Positions 54,473 through 63,224 of a stretch of 64,000 nt of DNA are shown here, in pieces (positions within the stretch are counted from its first letter, which is position 1; each line of letters begins with the position of its first letter). Origin of the DNA: Lyngbya sp. HA4199-MV5 (GTDB lineage: Bacteria; Cyanobacteriota; Cyanobacteriia; Leptolyngbyales; Leptolyngbyaceae). Position numbers and translations under genes: made by a program. The notes under the pieces are model-generated. The model worked only from the letters and a program-made list of their open reading frames with translations. It did not search any database and was not told where the DNA came from. The stretch is from assembly GCA_019359375.1 (NCBI GenBank), contig JAHHHL010000008.1, positions 62,001-126,000 of the forward strand, written 5' to 3'.

Positions 54473-55114
54473 TCAAGTCTGTTGGGTTTGCTCTCGAATA
54501 ACTGCACTCCAGTCATCGTTTTCTATGGCTGCTTTTAGCGTTGAGGGGGAGCCAGCATGGTTCTGAGTCTCGTTTTCACGGCTCAGATCTGCGTCTGACA
54601 TTGCTTTTCGCAACTTGAGCTTCTTTTCTTCATATGCCTGTCGTTCAGCGGCGGACATCACGGCGATCGCAGCTTCACCCACTGTACTTGCCCACAGCTC
54701 ACTTGCTTCCGCATTACCCGATGGCAGGTAGTCTAGCTGAGCCAGCCATGCCTGTCGCTGGGCTTCCATCGTTTCTCGTCGAGCGACCTTGGAGGGTTCT
54801 ACCTGCACCAACGCACAAACATCACTGCCAAGCTGAGCAAGATGCCCCTTAAGTGAGAGTGCCACATTGCGAGAATAGCCAATGTACTGAAGGCGGCGAT
54901 CGCAACCCAGCACAGCATACACACCCGCAACTTTGGCATTACCCGCCAGAGCGCACCAGGCTTCTAAAGGCATGACTTGAGCGGCTGTATCCAAGTGAGA
55001 ACTATCGGTTGCCGTAACCATGTGCTCATCGTCAGAACTGTAGAGAAAGCCGTGTAGCCCCTGATGTGCTTGAGGAACGTTTTGATGCTCGATTGCCGTG
55101 TTTTCTGGTTCCAA
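54473..55114 (-). CDS. GIY-YIG nuclease family protein
   Basis: 213 residues starting at TTG 55114, supported by AGGAG 8 bases ahead. Residues 64-66 (GVY) and 76-79 (QYIG) are the two halves of the GIY-YIG core, followed by SRNVALSLKGHLAQL. The rest is a cyanobacterial extension with helices and no zinc finger. It could be a structure-specific nuclease; no UvrC or homing-intron features are present. The GNAT gene follows. Confidence 0.82.
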   Translation of the reverse strand: MEPENTAIEHQNVPQAHQGLHGFLYSSDDEHMVTATDSSHLDTAAQVMPLEAWCALAGNAKVAGVYAVLGCDRRLQYIGYSRNVALSLKGHLAQLGSDVCALVQVEPSKVARRETMEAQRQAWLAQLDYLPSGNAEASELWASTVGEAAIAVMSAAERQAYEEKKLKLRKAMSDADLSRENETQNHAGSPSTLKAAIENDDWSAVIREQTQQT

Positions 55115-55411
55115 TTGCTTTGCTCCTGAGTGAATAGTTCGTGATCAATGGTCAGTGTAGAAGTTTTGAGTGAGGAGGAAAGGATAAAGGATGAAGTATA
55201 AAAAATTTAGCCTTTCGCCTTTCGCACCACAATGAGGGCAACTGATAACAGGAATATTCTCGCTTACTAAAGATTCTCACCCTTGCTGTAGCTTTTTGTG
55301 GCGTTGCGAATTTTGGCTCCGTGCCCACAACACCCCCTGCAAGAGAAGGTCTGCTTTTCACCGACGTTGAAGCGGCATCAAGAGGCAGGAGACATCTGAG
55401 TAGCCGCTGCG

Positions 55412-55639
55412 TTAGAGGGATTCAAATTGAGCCGTAAAGCCTTCTAACGTCATGCATTCATCTTGAAAAGCTTCAGCATCGCCGACATCATCTAGCTCGA
55501 ACGTCATAATACGCCGCTCATCGTCTTTCATTTTTTTGGTAGAAAGCGGTTTAACCGCATATTTCGCGACGATCGCGTTAAACGCAGTTGCCGCCTTACG
55601 CCAGCTTTCGGCAGAGCAATACACGGTTACAAGCCACAT
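55412..55639 (-). CDS. Hypothetical protein, 75 residues
   Basis: Small acidic protein starting MWLVTVYCSAESW. It may be an alpha/beta fold, given the balanced helices and strands and no membrane segment. No family recognised. It is one of several short minus-strand genes in this region. Confidence 0.6.
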   Translation of the reverse strand: MWLVTVYCSAESWRKAATAFNAIVAKYAVKPLSTKKMKDDERRIMTFELDDVGDAEAFQDECMTLEGFTAQFESL

Positions 55640-55715
55640 GATGAGTCAGTCTCTTCGGTACATTCGTCATCGTAGGCGAATCAGGTTACCACTTGACAGC
55701 GGTTTTCCTTCTGCC

Positions 55716-55850
55716 TCCTGACTCCTGCCTTCTTCTAACAACTAAAAACCAAAAACCAAAAACTCCCTTTTCCTTCTGACTCCTGCCTTCTTCTAACAAC
55801 TAAAAACCAAAAACCAAAAACTTCCTTTGCCCTCTGCCTCAGTAGTAGTC
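55716..55850. repeat. Short tandem repeats with a 60-bp duplication
   Basis: The text CCTTCTTCTAACAACTAAAA, then ACCAAAAACC repeats, occurs twice in tandem, with CTGACTCCTGCC in between. Confidence 0.8.
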
Positions 55851-55854
55851 ACGT

Positions 55855-56295
55855 TTATGGTAACGGGTGCAAATCAGGTTCAACCCAATCTGTGCGGGCT
55901 TCCCACGACATCAAGCGATCGCGGCTGTAATACCTGAACGGCAGTTGTGGATCACTACATTGCTGAAGGAATTGATTCACCCCATCCAGTGCAAAGGCAG
56001 ACATGCGCCGTTCTGCGAGATACCACTGCCCGATCCACAGCCAGAAGAGGGTGATGGTTTCGTGATAGCCACTTTCATGATAGCCACCATGGTTGGTTTG
56101 CTGGATGCCCATCGCAGCGTTGTACCGTTGAATGCCTTCGCGCATACAGTCGATCGCCTGTGACGGCTTGTAATGCACCAGATACCACAAAGCAAGGGTA
56201 AGATGCGCGGCATGAGTCCAGCGCGATCGGGGCAACGTACAGCCCTCAAATGCTTTCACTAACGCTTCTATTTCATCCGTCGATTGGTAAGTCAT
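55855..56295 (-). CDS. Conserved hypothetical protein
   Basis: 146 residues from ATG 56295 (MTYQSTDEIEAL); an ATG eight codons earlier also exists. The pattern WTHAAHLTLALWYL followed by NHGGYHESGYHETITLFWLW matches a widespread bacterial family with several conserved His, possibly metal-binding. No function is known to me. It is downstream of the attenuator-like unit at 56.8 kb. Confidence 0.7.
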   Translation of the reverse strand: MTYQSTDEIEALVKAFEGCTLPRSRWTHAAHLTLALWYLVHYKPSQAIDCMREGIQRYNAAMGIQQTNHGGYHESGYHETITLFWLWIGQWYLAERRMSAFALDGVNQFLQQCSDPQLPFRYYSRDRLMSWEARTDWVEPDLHPLP

Positions 56296-56374
56296 CACGC
56301 CTGGTCTTTGCAACGTCAATCGAGAATCAACGCGTGGGCGATCGGCAGCAAGGACTGCTCAGATCGCCCACGGT

Positions 56375-56776
56375 CTAACGTCCGTCGCCAACAGCAAAGG
56401 ATGACGCACGCACTTGAGTTCGTTGCCAGAGCTTGTAGACAAAAAACTCAGCGCGATCGGAGAAGGCTGTGAGAAACATCCCTTCATGCGCGTCGATGCC
56501 CTCTGCCAGCCAGCTTCCTTGCATGCTCACTTCTACAAAGTCGTCATCCACAGGAGTCACGGCAATGGTTTGGATGCGATCGCGCTTCAGCGTCAGCTCC
56601 AGGTGGCTTAGCCCAAAGGCATCCACAGGAAGCAAAAAGGCAGCACGGCTCGGCTCAACGTACAGTTTTTGTCCAGCGCGCAATGCCAGCAGTACGCGCT
56701 GTGCAATCAGCACTTCCAGGGGAGCCGTCATGCGCTCCAGGTGTAACCCGTCCTCGATATAGGTCAGCTTTAACAT
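56375..56776 (-). CDS. Conserved hypothetical protein downstream of attenuator-like terminator
   Basis: 133 residues, start ATG 56776 with AGGAGG at 56785-56790. It begins MLKLTYIEDGLHLE and appears beta-rich, without signal peptide or membrane segment. Its RBS lies on the minus strand directly after the terminator T-run (56791-56797), leaving no room for a normal promoter in between. Expression must therefore come through the terminator or from a promoter inside the leader. Function unknown. Confidence 0.7.
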   Translation of the reverse strand: MLKLTYIEDGLHLERMTAPLEVLIAQRVLLALRAGQKLYVEPSRAAFLLPVDAFGLSHLELTLKRDRIQTIAVTPVDDDFVEVSMQGSWLAEGIDAHEGMFLTAFSDRAEFFVYKLWQRTQVRASSFAVGDGR

Positions 56777-56790
56777 CCTGCTTGCCTCCT

Positions 56791-56831
56791 AAAAAAACAA
56801 CCCCCGCTTCTGATCTCCAGGAGCGGGGGTT
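56791..56831 (-). terminator. Rho-independent terminator or attenuator
   Basis: AACCCCCGCT and AGCGGGGGTT form a perfect 10-bp, GC-rich stem followed on the minus strand by GTTTTTTT. The next gene's RBS starts immediately afterwards, which makes an attenuator role likely. It is strong by any standard. Confidence 0.88.
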
Positions 56832-56857
56832 AACAGCGTCAGTCTTTGACTGTTGCT

Positions 56858-57088
56858 TTATGTTGGTGCAAGACTTCGCCTGCACCACCCGCTTTGAGTT
56901 GGTTTATCGTTCATCAGTGGCTCCACGAGGGAACGAATGATGCCTGTGACAAGAACTCCCGTAATCTCGTTTCTTCTAAAGCGTGCAGACACGCCTTTAC
57001 CCCCAAACAGCACCACGGCTGCTGCGAACCCACTGGAGGGTCGCTGCCACTGCGCGCTATGTGAGGTAAGTAAAGGTGTGCTGATCAT
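56858..57088 (-). CDS. Putative 76-residue leader ORF
   Basis: Frame from ATG 57088 between the BlaI-like operator and the terminator. The sequence MISTPLLTSHSAQWQ, then GFAAAVVLFGGKGVSARF, looks plausible as protein up to about residue 60. The last 15 residues look less so. A second frame reads INQLKAGGAGEVLHQ near the end, so a frameshift is possible. No family is recognised. It may be a leader peptide or a small regulated protein. Confidence 0.4.
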   Translation of the reverse strand: MISTPLLTSHSAQWQRPSSGFAAAVVLFGGKGVSARFRRNEITGVLVTGIIRSLVEPLMNDKPTQSGWCRRSLAPT

Positions 57089-57139
57089 GGGACGGCTCTG
57101 AGGAATGGCTCTGGAGAAATAGCTCTAAGAAAAACTCGC

Positions 57140-57169
57140 TTTGTACATACTACACATGTAGTATGTCAA
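57140..57169 (-). promoter_or_regulatory. Promoter with BlaI/MecI/CopY-like operator
   Basis: A palindrome at 57145-57166, ACATACTACA and TGTAGTATGT around CA, contains TACACATGTA, matching the TACA-NN-TGTA core of BlaI, MecI and CopY operators. On the minus strand TTGACA (57169-57164) could be a -35 box, with TACAAA about 18 bases further as a weak -10, so the operator would lie between them. It would drive the leader ORF and the genes below. Confidence 0.6.
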
Positions 57170-57306
57170 TGTCTACTCTTTTGGATGAAAATCTTTCAGA
57201 CAATATCGATCGAAAGCTGGATACATCGTGAAGGGATGCTATTTCGGAAAGATTGGAAAAATTTTTAGGGAGTGGGGAGTAGGGAGTGGGGAGTGGAGTT
57301 ACAGCG

Positions 57307-57470
57307 TTTTTCAATTTGCTGAGGTACACCTTACTCCCTTGACTCCTTGACTCCCTGCATGGATCTGTACGTCACTTGCTTGAAAATTTTTTCAATTTGC
57401 TGAGATACACCTTACTCCCTTGACTCCTTGACTCCCTGCATGGATCTGTACGTCACTTGCTTGAAAATTG
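57307..57470. repeat. Tandem duplication of an 81-bp unit
   Basis: Two nearly identical 81-base copies in tandem, each with TTGACTCCTTGACTCCCTGC and ending in CTTGCTTGAAAATT. A third inverted copy is at 23321-23402. It has no coding content. Confidence 0.85.
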
Positions 57471-57702
57471 CTGTAAATTCAAAAATCAAAAACTCAAAAC
57501 TTTCACTCCTCTCCCTTCACTACTCTCTTCCAATTGATCAAAACCTGTCAGTAGTGAGTTCACTGTATAGAACCCCAGCGGCTGCAATGACCTTGATGCT
57601 TGACTGCAAGCGATAAAACACAGTATCAACAACTAAGAGAGGTGGACGGGCAAAGCCCTCTCCCTGGTGATGAATTTCTTATTTTAGAAAGGATTTAAGT
57701 TT

Positions 57703-59124
57703 GTGGATTTCACCATTCAGAGTGCGTCAATTCCCGCTGAGCAAGGGTATAAGACGGTTGATGTGCAGATCGTGGAGGGGCGCATTGCGGCGATCGCACC
57801 CAACTTGAATGTCGTAGGCACTGCTGTAGATGGGCGCGATAAGCTGCTGCTGCCCGGTTTTGTGAATGCCCATACCCATTCGCCAGAGATGTGGCAGCGG
57901 GGCATCATTCCACCAGTGCCGCTAGAGCTGTGGATTGCCGAACTGTATGAGTTTGAACCACTCGATCCAGAGCAACTTTACCTGAGTGCGTTGGGCACGG
58001 CGGTTGAAACGTTGCTAACAGGTGGTACCAGCGTTGTCGATCATCTTGTCATGATTCCGGGTCGTGAACTGGAGTCGATCGCGGCGGCGGTGCATGCCTA
58101 CCGCGAAGTGGGTATCCGTGCGTTTATCGGACCGTTGATGCAGGATGAACCGCTCACCGCTGGCATTCCATCGGGTGGAGTTGAGCGTGAGCATGTCCCG
58201 TATCAACGATCGACCAAAGAATCGATCGCGGTACTCCACGAAGCCATTCTCCAGTTTCACAAGCCCGATGAAGGAATCACCATTCTGCCAGCGCCAACAG
58301 GGTTGCAGTTAAGCTCTGATGCCCTGTTTGAAGGGTTTATTGAGTTGAGCGATCGCTACACATTGCCACTCCATACCCATTTACTAGAAACTAGAGCGCA
58401 GCAGATGTTGGCGCACGAAAAATACGGCTGTAGCGCCGTTGCCCATCTCAAGGAACTCGGCTTTTTGAGCGATCGCACCTCGCTGGCGCACTGCGTTTGG
58501 CTAGACGATGCAGACATTGCCATCCTCGCCGAAACGCAGGCAACGGTTGTGCATAATCCACTCAGCAATTTGCGTTTGGGTAGTGGCATTGCGCCAGTGC
58601 TCAAGTATCTACGGGCAGGTGTAAATGTGGCGTTTGGCTGTGACGGCTCTGCGAGTAATGATGGGCAAGATTTGCTGGAAGCGATTAAGATCGGCTCCAT
58701 TTTGCATAACGTCACCGATTTGGATTATCGCCACTGGATGACACCCCGCGAAGCCGTGGAAGTCGCTGCGATCGGGGGTGCTACAGGGCTGGGCATGGCA
58801 GATGTATTTGGGTCGCTTTCAGTAGGTAAGCAAGCCGATCTGGTGCTGTACGACTTAAAAAATCTTTCGCTGTTGCCGCGCACCGATCCAATTGGTCTCC
58901 TGGTGCTGGGTCGCCCTACGCAAGCCGTGGATAGCGTTTGGGTAAGGGGCGATCGCATCATTGCAAATGGCAACGTTACCACCATCAATGTCGATGACCT
59001 GCGGCAAACCTTATTCGATCGCAGTCAGTGGATTACCAATCGCCAATCAACCAAAATTGCTGAAGTAGAAGCGCATTATCGATCGGTGATGAACTTGCCA
59101 GCGCAGATACAGGGATATTCGTGA
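57703..59124 (+). CDS. Amidohydrolase, TRZ/ATZ or deaminase type
   Basis: 473-residue metal-dependent hydrolase starting at GTG 57703, with AAAGGA ahead of it. The metal site is built from NAHTHS near residue 55-60, HTHLLETRA near 225, HCVWLDDAD near 264 and CDGSASNDGQDLLEAIK near 314-330. This is the branch that includes cytosine, guanine and 8-oxoguanine deaminases and chlorohydrolases. Substrate is undecided; a purine deaminase would suit the urate genes at 2-5 kb, but this is inference. Complete, stands alone. Confidence 0.82.
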   Translation: MDFTIQSASIPAEQGYKTVDVQIVEGRIAAIAPNLNVVGTAVDGRDKLLLPGFVNAHTHSPEMWQRGIIPPVPLELWIAELYEFEPLDPEQLYLSALGTAVETLLTGGTSVVDHLVMIPGRELESIAAAVHAYREVGIRAFIGPLMQDEPLTAGIPSGGVEREHVPYQRSTKESIAVLHEAILQFHKPDEGITILPAPTGLQLSSDALFEGFIELSDRYTLPLHTHLLETRAQQMLAHEKYGCSAVAHLKELGFLSDRTSLAHCVWLDDADIAILAETQATVVHNPLSNLRLGSGIAPVLKYLRAGVNVAFGCDGSASNDGQDLLEAIKIGSILHNVTDLDYRHWMTPREAVEVAAIGGATGLGMADVFGSLSVGKQADLVLYDLKNLSLLPRTDPIGLLVLGRPTQAVDSVWVRGDRIIANGNVTTINVDDLRQTLFDRSQWITNRQSTKIAEVEAHYRSVMNLPAQIQGYS

Positions 59125-59125
59125 T

Positions 59126-59385
59126 GAGGGCAGAAGGCAGGAGGCAGAAGGCAGAAGCAGGGGGAGCAGAGGGGAAGGGGGAGCAGAGGGAGAAGGGAGA
59201 AGAGTTATGAGTTTTTGATTTTTGAGTGAATTGAGCGGTCAGCGATCAGCTTTTTAGCCTTTAGCCTTTTCTGACTCCTGACCGCTAGATTTTGAGTTTT
59301 GAACTGAGCTTCCTCTGCTTCCCCTACTCCCCCTGCCTCCCCTGCTTTCCCCACTCCCCACTCCCTACTCCCCACTCCCCACCCC
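59126..59385. repeat. AGGCAGA and related purine and pyrimidine repeats
   Basis: Short repeats (GGCAGAAGGCAG, GGGGAGCAGAGG, then CCCCACTCCC) fill the spacer between the two hydrolase genes. Confidence 0.8.
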
Positions 59386-60246
59386 ATGCGAGCCAAGATA
59401 CGCGATACCGAAATCTACTTTGATATTGAAGGTGCAGGGCTGGTACCAGATGGCAAGCGGATGCGGGAAAAGCCTGTGGCGTTTCTCATTCACGGAGGCC
59501 CGGGAGCCGATCACACCTCGTTTAAGCCCACGTTGTCGCCGCTGAGCCGGAAGATGCAGTTGGTTTACTTTGATCATCGCGGTCAGGGTAGATCGGCACG
59601 GGGTGCAAAAGAAACCTACACGCTGGACAATAACGTTGAGGATATGGAAGCCCTTCGTCAGCACCTTGGCTTGGATCAAATTGTGGTGATTGGGGCATCC
59701 TATGGCGGTATGGTGGCGTTGACGTATGCCAGTCGCTATCCTCAGAACGTGTCCCATCTTATTGCGATCGTCACTGTACCCGACTACCGCTTTCTCGATC
59801 GGGCAAAAGAAATTCTGGCAGAGCGGGGAACAGAGGAACAAAAGGCGATCGCTCAACGCTTGTGGGACGGCAACTTTGAGAACGAAGAGCAATTGCGCGA
59901 GTACTTCATGGTCACGCGATCGCTCTATTCCATCACCTACGATCCAGACTCGCCCCCCAAAGCCTGGGAGCGTGCCATTCTTTCACCCGATGCCATCAAT
60001 ATCGCCTTTGGCGGTTTTCTGCGCACATACGACGTTCGGGACGAGTTGCATAAAATTACCGCACCCACACTGGTGATCGGCGCACGGCACGATTGGATCT
60101 GTCCGCCCGAATTTTCAGAAGCAATCGCCAAAGCCATCCCCAACGCTGACTTGCGAATTTTTGAAAATAGCGGTCATGCCATTCGTGCCGATGAGCCAGA
60201 AGCCTTGCTGGACGCGATCTCAGGCTTCATCGTCTACAAACGGTAG
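59386..60246 (+). CDS. Alpha/beta hydrolase of the S33 peptidase type
   Basis: 286 residues. FLIHGGPGADH near residue 32-42 is the HGGPG motif of proline iminopeptidases, GASYGGM near 103-109 holds the nucleophile Ser, and later Asp and His occur in GARHDWICPPE and NSGHAIRADEP. It probably removes N-terminal residues from peptides or hydrolyses amides. No signal peptide. The simple repeats just before its ATG are unlikely to carry a strong promoter. Confidence 0.87.
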   Translation: MRAKIRDTEIYFDIEGAGLVPDGKRMREKPVAFLIHGGPGADHTSFKPTLSPLSRKMQLVYFDHRGQGRSARGAKETYTLDNNVEDMEALRQHLGLDQIVVIGASYGGMVALTYASRYPQNVSHLIAIVTVPDYRFLDRAKEILAERGTEEQKAIAQRLWDGNFENEEQLREYFMVTRSLYSITYDPDSPPKAWERAILSPDAINIAFGGFLRTYDVRDELHKITAPTLVIGARHDWICPPEFSEAIAKAIPNADLRIFENSGHAIRADEPEALLDAISGFIVYKR

Positions 60247-60258
60247 CCAACCGCAAAC

Positions 60259-60675
60259 CTACTGAAGGCGCTGCGTAATCCAGATTGGTTCGCCATCGTC
60301 ATCGGTTGACAATCGTGCCAACCGCCAGGTTTTGCCCTCTTTTTGTCGCTGTAAATAGACATCAAACGGGTTTTGCTGTTCTGTCACCTGACGTGTTGGT
60401 AGCTTGATGGTGGCGTTGTAGGTGCCTTGTATCCGGTACGCGCCTAATCCCTCGATCGTCAATGGCGTTTGGGCTTGAATCAACACTCGCTTGATGGTGA
60501 GATCAGTCGGTTGCACGGTCAAACGGAGTTGCTGATTGAGTGCAGCCTGGGTTTCATGCAATTGTTGCACGATCGCTTGTTCCACCAAATGACGACTGGG
60601 TGCTCCGATCGACCCACATCCCGTCAGAAAAATCACCAACACGATCGCCCATAGCCCGTTCCAGACCCTGTGCAT
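60259..60675 (-). CDS. Small lipoprotein
   Basis: 138 residues from ATG 60675 (MHRVWNGLWAIVLVIFL). The lipobox LTGC puts Cys at about residue 20, after a short hydrophobic segment, so it should be lipid-anchored. The frame opens 44 codons earlier in repeat-like DNA. The mature part is a beta-rich domain with no recognised family. It converges on the hydrolase gene, with 12 bases between stops. Confidence 0.75.
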   Translation of the reverse strand: MHRVWNGLWAIVLVIFLTGCGSIGAPSRHLVEQAIVQQLHETQAALNQQLRLTVQPTDLTIKRVLIQAQTPLTIEGLGAYRIQGTYNATIKLPTRQVTEQQNPFDVYLQRQKEGKTWRLARLSTDDDGEPIWITQRLQ

Positions 60676-60971
60676 CCTAACGCCCTCTACAAACTGCTTC
60701 CCAGCGCTAGTATACGATCGGACGGTAGATGGGAGAAAGGCAGAGGGCAGAAGGTGGGGAAGTGGAGGAGGCAGGGGAAGCGGAAAAACGAAAAGCACAT
60801 GCTGCATTTAACTCAAAACGCTTACTTCTCACCCCTCACTCCTCACCCCCTTACCCAGTTTCTCGACTCCATCGCTCAATTTATTCCCTGCGTAAGATGC
60901 CTTGCTGCATTCGCTCATCAGAAGATGCTGCCATATTATTTTTTGGCTTGGTGCCATCTTAAAGGGACATT

Positions 60972-62633
60972 ATGGCAAGTGCTATTGAGTTTAGTTTGTT
61001 TGCACCTTATAACAAAGAAGTGGCTCTGACTGGCTCGTTTTCAGATTGGGAAGCGTTGCCTATGAAAAAGGGTAAGGATGGGTTTTTTCGAGTCAGCGTT
61101 GACTTAGAAGATGGCGTTTATCACTATAAGTTTCGGGTGCGATCGAAAAGCTGGTTTTTTGAACCGGATCAATGGGTTGATGTCACCGATCCCTATGCAA
61201 CGGATGTCGATGGAAATAGCAGTGAAGAAAATGGCATCGTTCGCATTAAAGGGGGAAAACGGATTGTTGATACGTATGTCTGGCAGCATGATGATAAGCC
61301 CCTACCTGCCGATCATGAACTGGTGATCTATGAGCTGCATGTGGCTGATTTTTCGGGTGGAGAAGACGATAAAAAGGCGCGAGGACAGTACAAACACGTC
61401 GTTGAGAAATTAGATTATTTATGCGATTTGGGCATTAATGCGATCGAACTCATGCCCATCAAAGAATATCCAGGTAGCTATAGCTGGGGCTACAATCCTC
61501 GTCATTTCTTTGCCGCTGAAACAAGCTATGGCTCAAGTAGAGATTTAAAGAAACTCATTGATGCGTGTCATGCCAGAGGCATTCGCGTGCTCATGGATGG
61601 CATTTATAACCATTCTGAATCGTCCTGTCCACTCACCCAAATTGATCACGACTATTGGTACCACCACGAACCCCGTGATCCCGATAACAACTGGGGACCA
61701 GAATTTAACTACGAGCATTACGACGAGAACCTGGAAACTTATCCTGCTCGACGGTTCTCTGGTGATGCAGTGCGGTATTGGACTGAGGAATACCACATTG
61801 ATGGCATTCGCTTTGATGCAGCACGACAAATCGCCAACTATGACTTCATGCATTGGGTGGTTGAGGAAGCGAAACAGGCAGCAGGTGCCAAACCGTTCTA
61901 TACCGTCGCGGAACACATCCCTGAAACGCCCAGCATTACGAATGTGGATGGTCCGATGGACGGGTGCTGGCACGACAGCTTCTACCACTGCATTCTGGAA
62001 CACATTTGCGGAGACACCTTTGATTTAGAACGGCTGAAAGACGTGCTCGATGCCAAACGACAAGGCTTTATGGGCGCAACGAATATCGTGAATTATCTGA
62101 CCAACCACGACCACAACCATGTGATGGCAGAACTGGGCGATCGCGAGATCTTAGGTGAAGAAGCGTTCCGTCGTGTGAAACTCGGTGTCGCTTTACTGAT
62201 GACCGCAATGGGTGTCCCGCTGCTCTGGATGGGAGAAGAGTTTGGTGAATATAAGTACAAGACGATCGACCAGGCAAAAATCGACTGGACACTGTTGGGC
62301 GGTGACTTAAACCAGGCACTATTGGGGTATTACAAGGGGTTGATTAACCTGCGGAAAGAAAATCACGCCCTCTACACCGAAAACATCGAGTTTTTCCACG
62401 AGAATCCCGACGCTAAAGTGATTGCCTACACCCGCTGGAATGACGAAGGCTCTCGTGTAGTGGTGGTCGCTAACTTCTCTGACCAGTTCCTCGGCGGCTA
62501 TGAAGTGCCTGATTTTCCTGAAAATGGCACCTGGCATGAGTGGACAGGCAACTACGATGTTGAGTCTGGCGATCGCAGCTTGGCGATCGATGTCGGACCG
62601 TTTGAAGCGAAGGTGTTGGTGTGGCAAGGGTGA
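60972..62633 (+). CDS. GH13 alpha-amylase family glycosidase
   Basis: 553 residues. The first 95 residues are an E-set/CBM48-like domain (FSLFAPYNKEVALTGSFSDW). The TIM barrel has ELMPIKEY, nucleophile Asp282 in GIRFDAARQ, acid Glu314 in YTVAEH and Asp380 in TNHDHNHV. The pattern is close to glycogen-branching or maltooligosyl-trehalose-type enzymes, but the precise reaction is not decided. In a cyanobacterium it would act on glycogen or malto-oligosaccharides in the cytosol. Confidence 0.88.
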   Translation: MASAIEFSLFAPYNKEVALTGSFSDWEALPMKKGKDGFFRVSVDLEDGVYHYKFRVRSKSWFFEPDQWVDVTDPYATDVDGNSSEENGIVRIKGGKRIVDTYVWQHDDKPLPADHELVIYELHVADFSGGEDDKKARGQYKHVVEKLDYLCDLGINAIELMPIKEYPGSYSWGYNPRHFFAAETSYGSSRDLKKLIDACHARGIRVLMDGIYNHSESSCPLTQIDHDYWYHHEPRDPDNNWGPEFNYEHYDENLETYPARRFSGDAVRYWTEEYHIDGIRFDAARQIANYDFMHWVVEEAKQAAGAKPFYTVAEHIPETPSITNVDGPMDGCWHDSFYHCILEHICGDTFDLERLKDVLDAKRQGFMGATNIVNYLTNHDHNHVMAELGDREILGEEAFRRVKLGVALLMTAMGVPLLWMGEEFGEYKYKTIDQAKIDWTLLGGDLNQALLGYYKGLINLRKENHALYTENIEFFHENPDAKVIAYTRWNDEGSRVVVVANFSDQFLGGYEVPDFPENGTWHEWTGNYDVESGDRSLAIDVGPFEAKVLVWQG

Positions 62634-62830
62634 GGGATGAAGGCGGGAGGCAGACGGCAGAAGGATGAAGGCTAAAGGCTAAAAAGTTGTTAGTTGTTGG
62701 TTGTTGGTTTTTAGAATAAGTCTGGACAGTTGACGGCTGATGGCTGATGGCTGACTGCTAATAGCTGGTAGCTGCCTCTCTTGTCCCCCTGCTTCCTCCG
62801 CTTCCCCTGCTTCCCCTGCCGCCTGCTCCC
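62634..62830. repeat. Short repeats upstream of rpsO
   Basis: AGGCAGA, TTGTTGG and CTTCCCC repeats occupy most of the 290-base gap. Bases 62850-62924 hold the rpsO leader without a clear special structure. Confidence 0.75.
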
Positions 62831-62924
62831 GTTCAAGTGCCTCAACAAACTTGCCAGATCACCCGTTTCGCTGTGGTAAGATAATAGACTGCGACTCTAT
62901 ATCAACCAGGAAGACTTACGAGAC

Positions 62925-63194
62925 ATGCCTCTGCTGCAACAGCGCAAACAAGAACTCATTTCTGACTACCAGGTTCACGAAACGGATACTGGTTCTGCGG
63001 ACGTTCAGGTCGCCATGCTGACCGAGCGTATCAACCGCTTGAGCGAACACCTCAAGACCAACAAAAAAGACCACGCCTCCCGTAAAGGGTTGCTGCGGAT
63101 GATTGGCTTGAGAAAGCGGCTCTTGTCCTATATTCAAAAGCAAGACAACGCTCGCTATCGGGCACTCATCACGCGGTTGGGTATTCGTGGCTAA
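62925..63194 (+). CDS. rpsO: Ribosomal protein S15
   Basis: 89 residues, standard length. It binds helices 20-22 of 16S rRNA early in 30S assembly. HETDTGSADVQVAMLTERI and LKTNKKDHASRKGLLRMIG are diagnostic. The PAM68 gene follows after 30 bases. Confidence 0.97.
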   Translation: MPLLQQRKQELISDYQVHETDTGSADVQVAMLTERINRLSEHLKTNKKDHASRKGLLRMIGLRKRLLSYIQKQDNARYRALITRLGIRG

Positions 63195-63224
63195 ATACTG
63201 CGGCTAAACGAAGGATGGCTGTCT

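Larger units (their letters stand above)
57089..57702. other. Intergenic region with operator, 81-bp duplication and simple repeats
   Basis: No gene is supported on either strand across these 600 bases. It contains the operator/promoter at 57140-57169, the tandem duplication at 57307-57470, ACTCAAAA-type repeats, and a short hairpin near 57637-57664 just before the amidohydrolase RBS. Confidence 0.6.

Noticed and set aside
55152-55361. 69-codon minus-strand gene between the GIY-YIG gene and the 75-residue gene
   Set aside because: The frame runs through repeat-like DNA at one end and has no RBS or recognisable protein features.
57307-57470. CRISPR array
   Set aside because: Only two 81-bp copies without spacers between them; it is a tandem duplication.
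57637-57664. Purine or guanidine riboswitch before the amidohydrolase
   Set aside because: There is a small hairpin with GGGC/GCCC arms, but the conserved riboswitch core could not be found.
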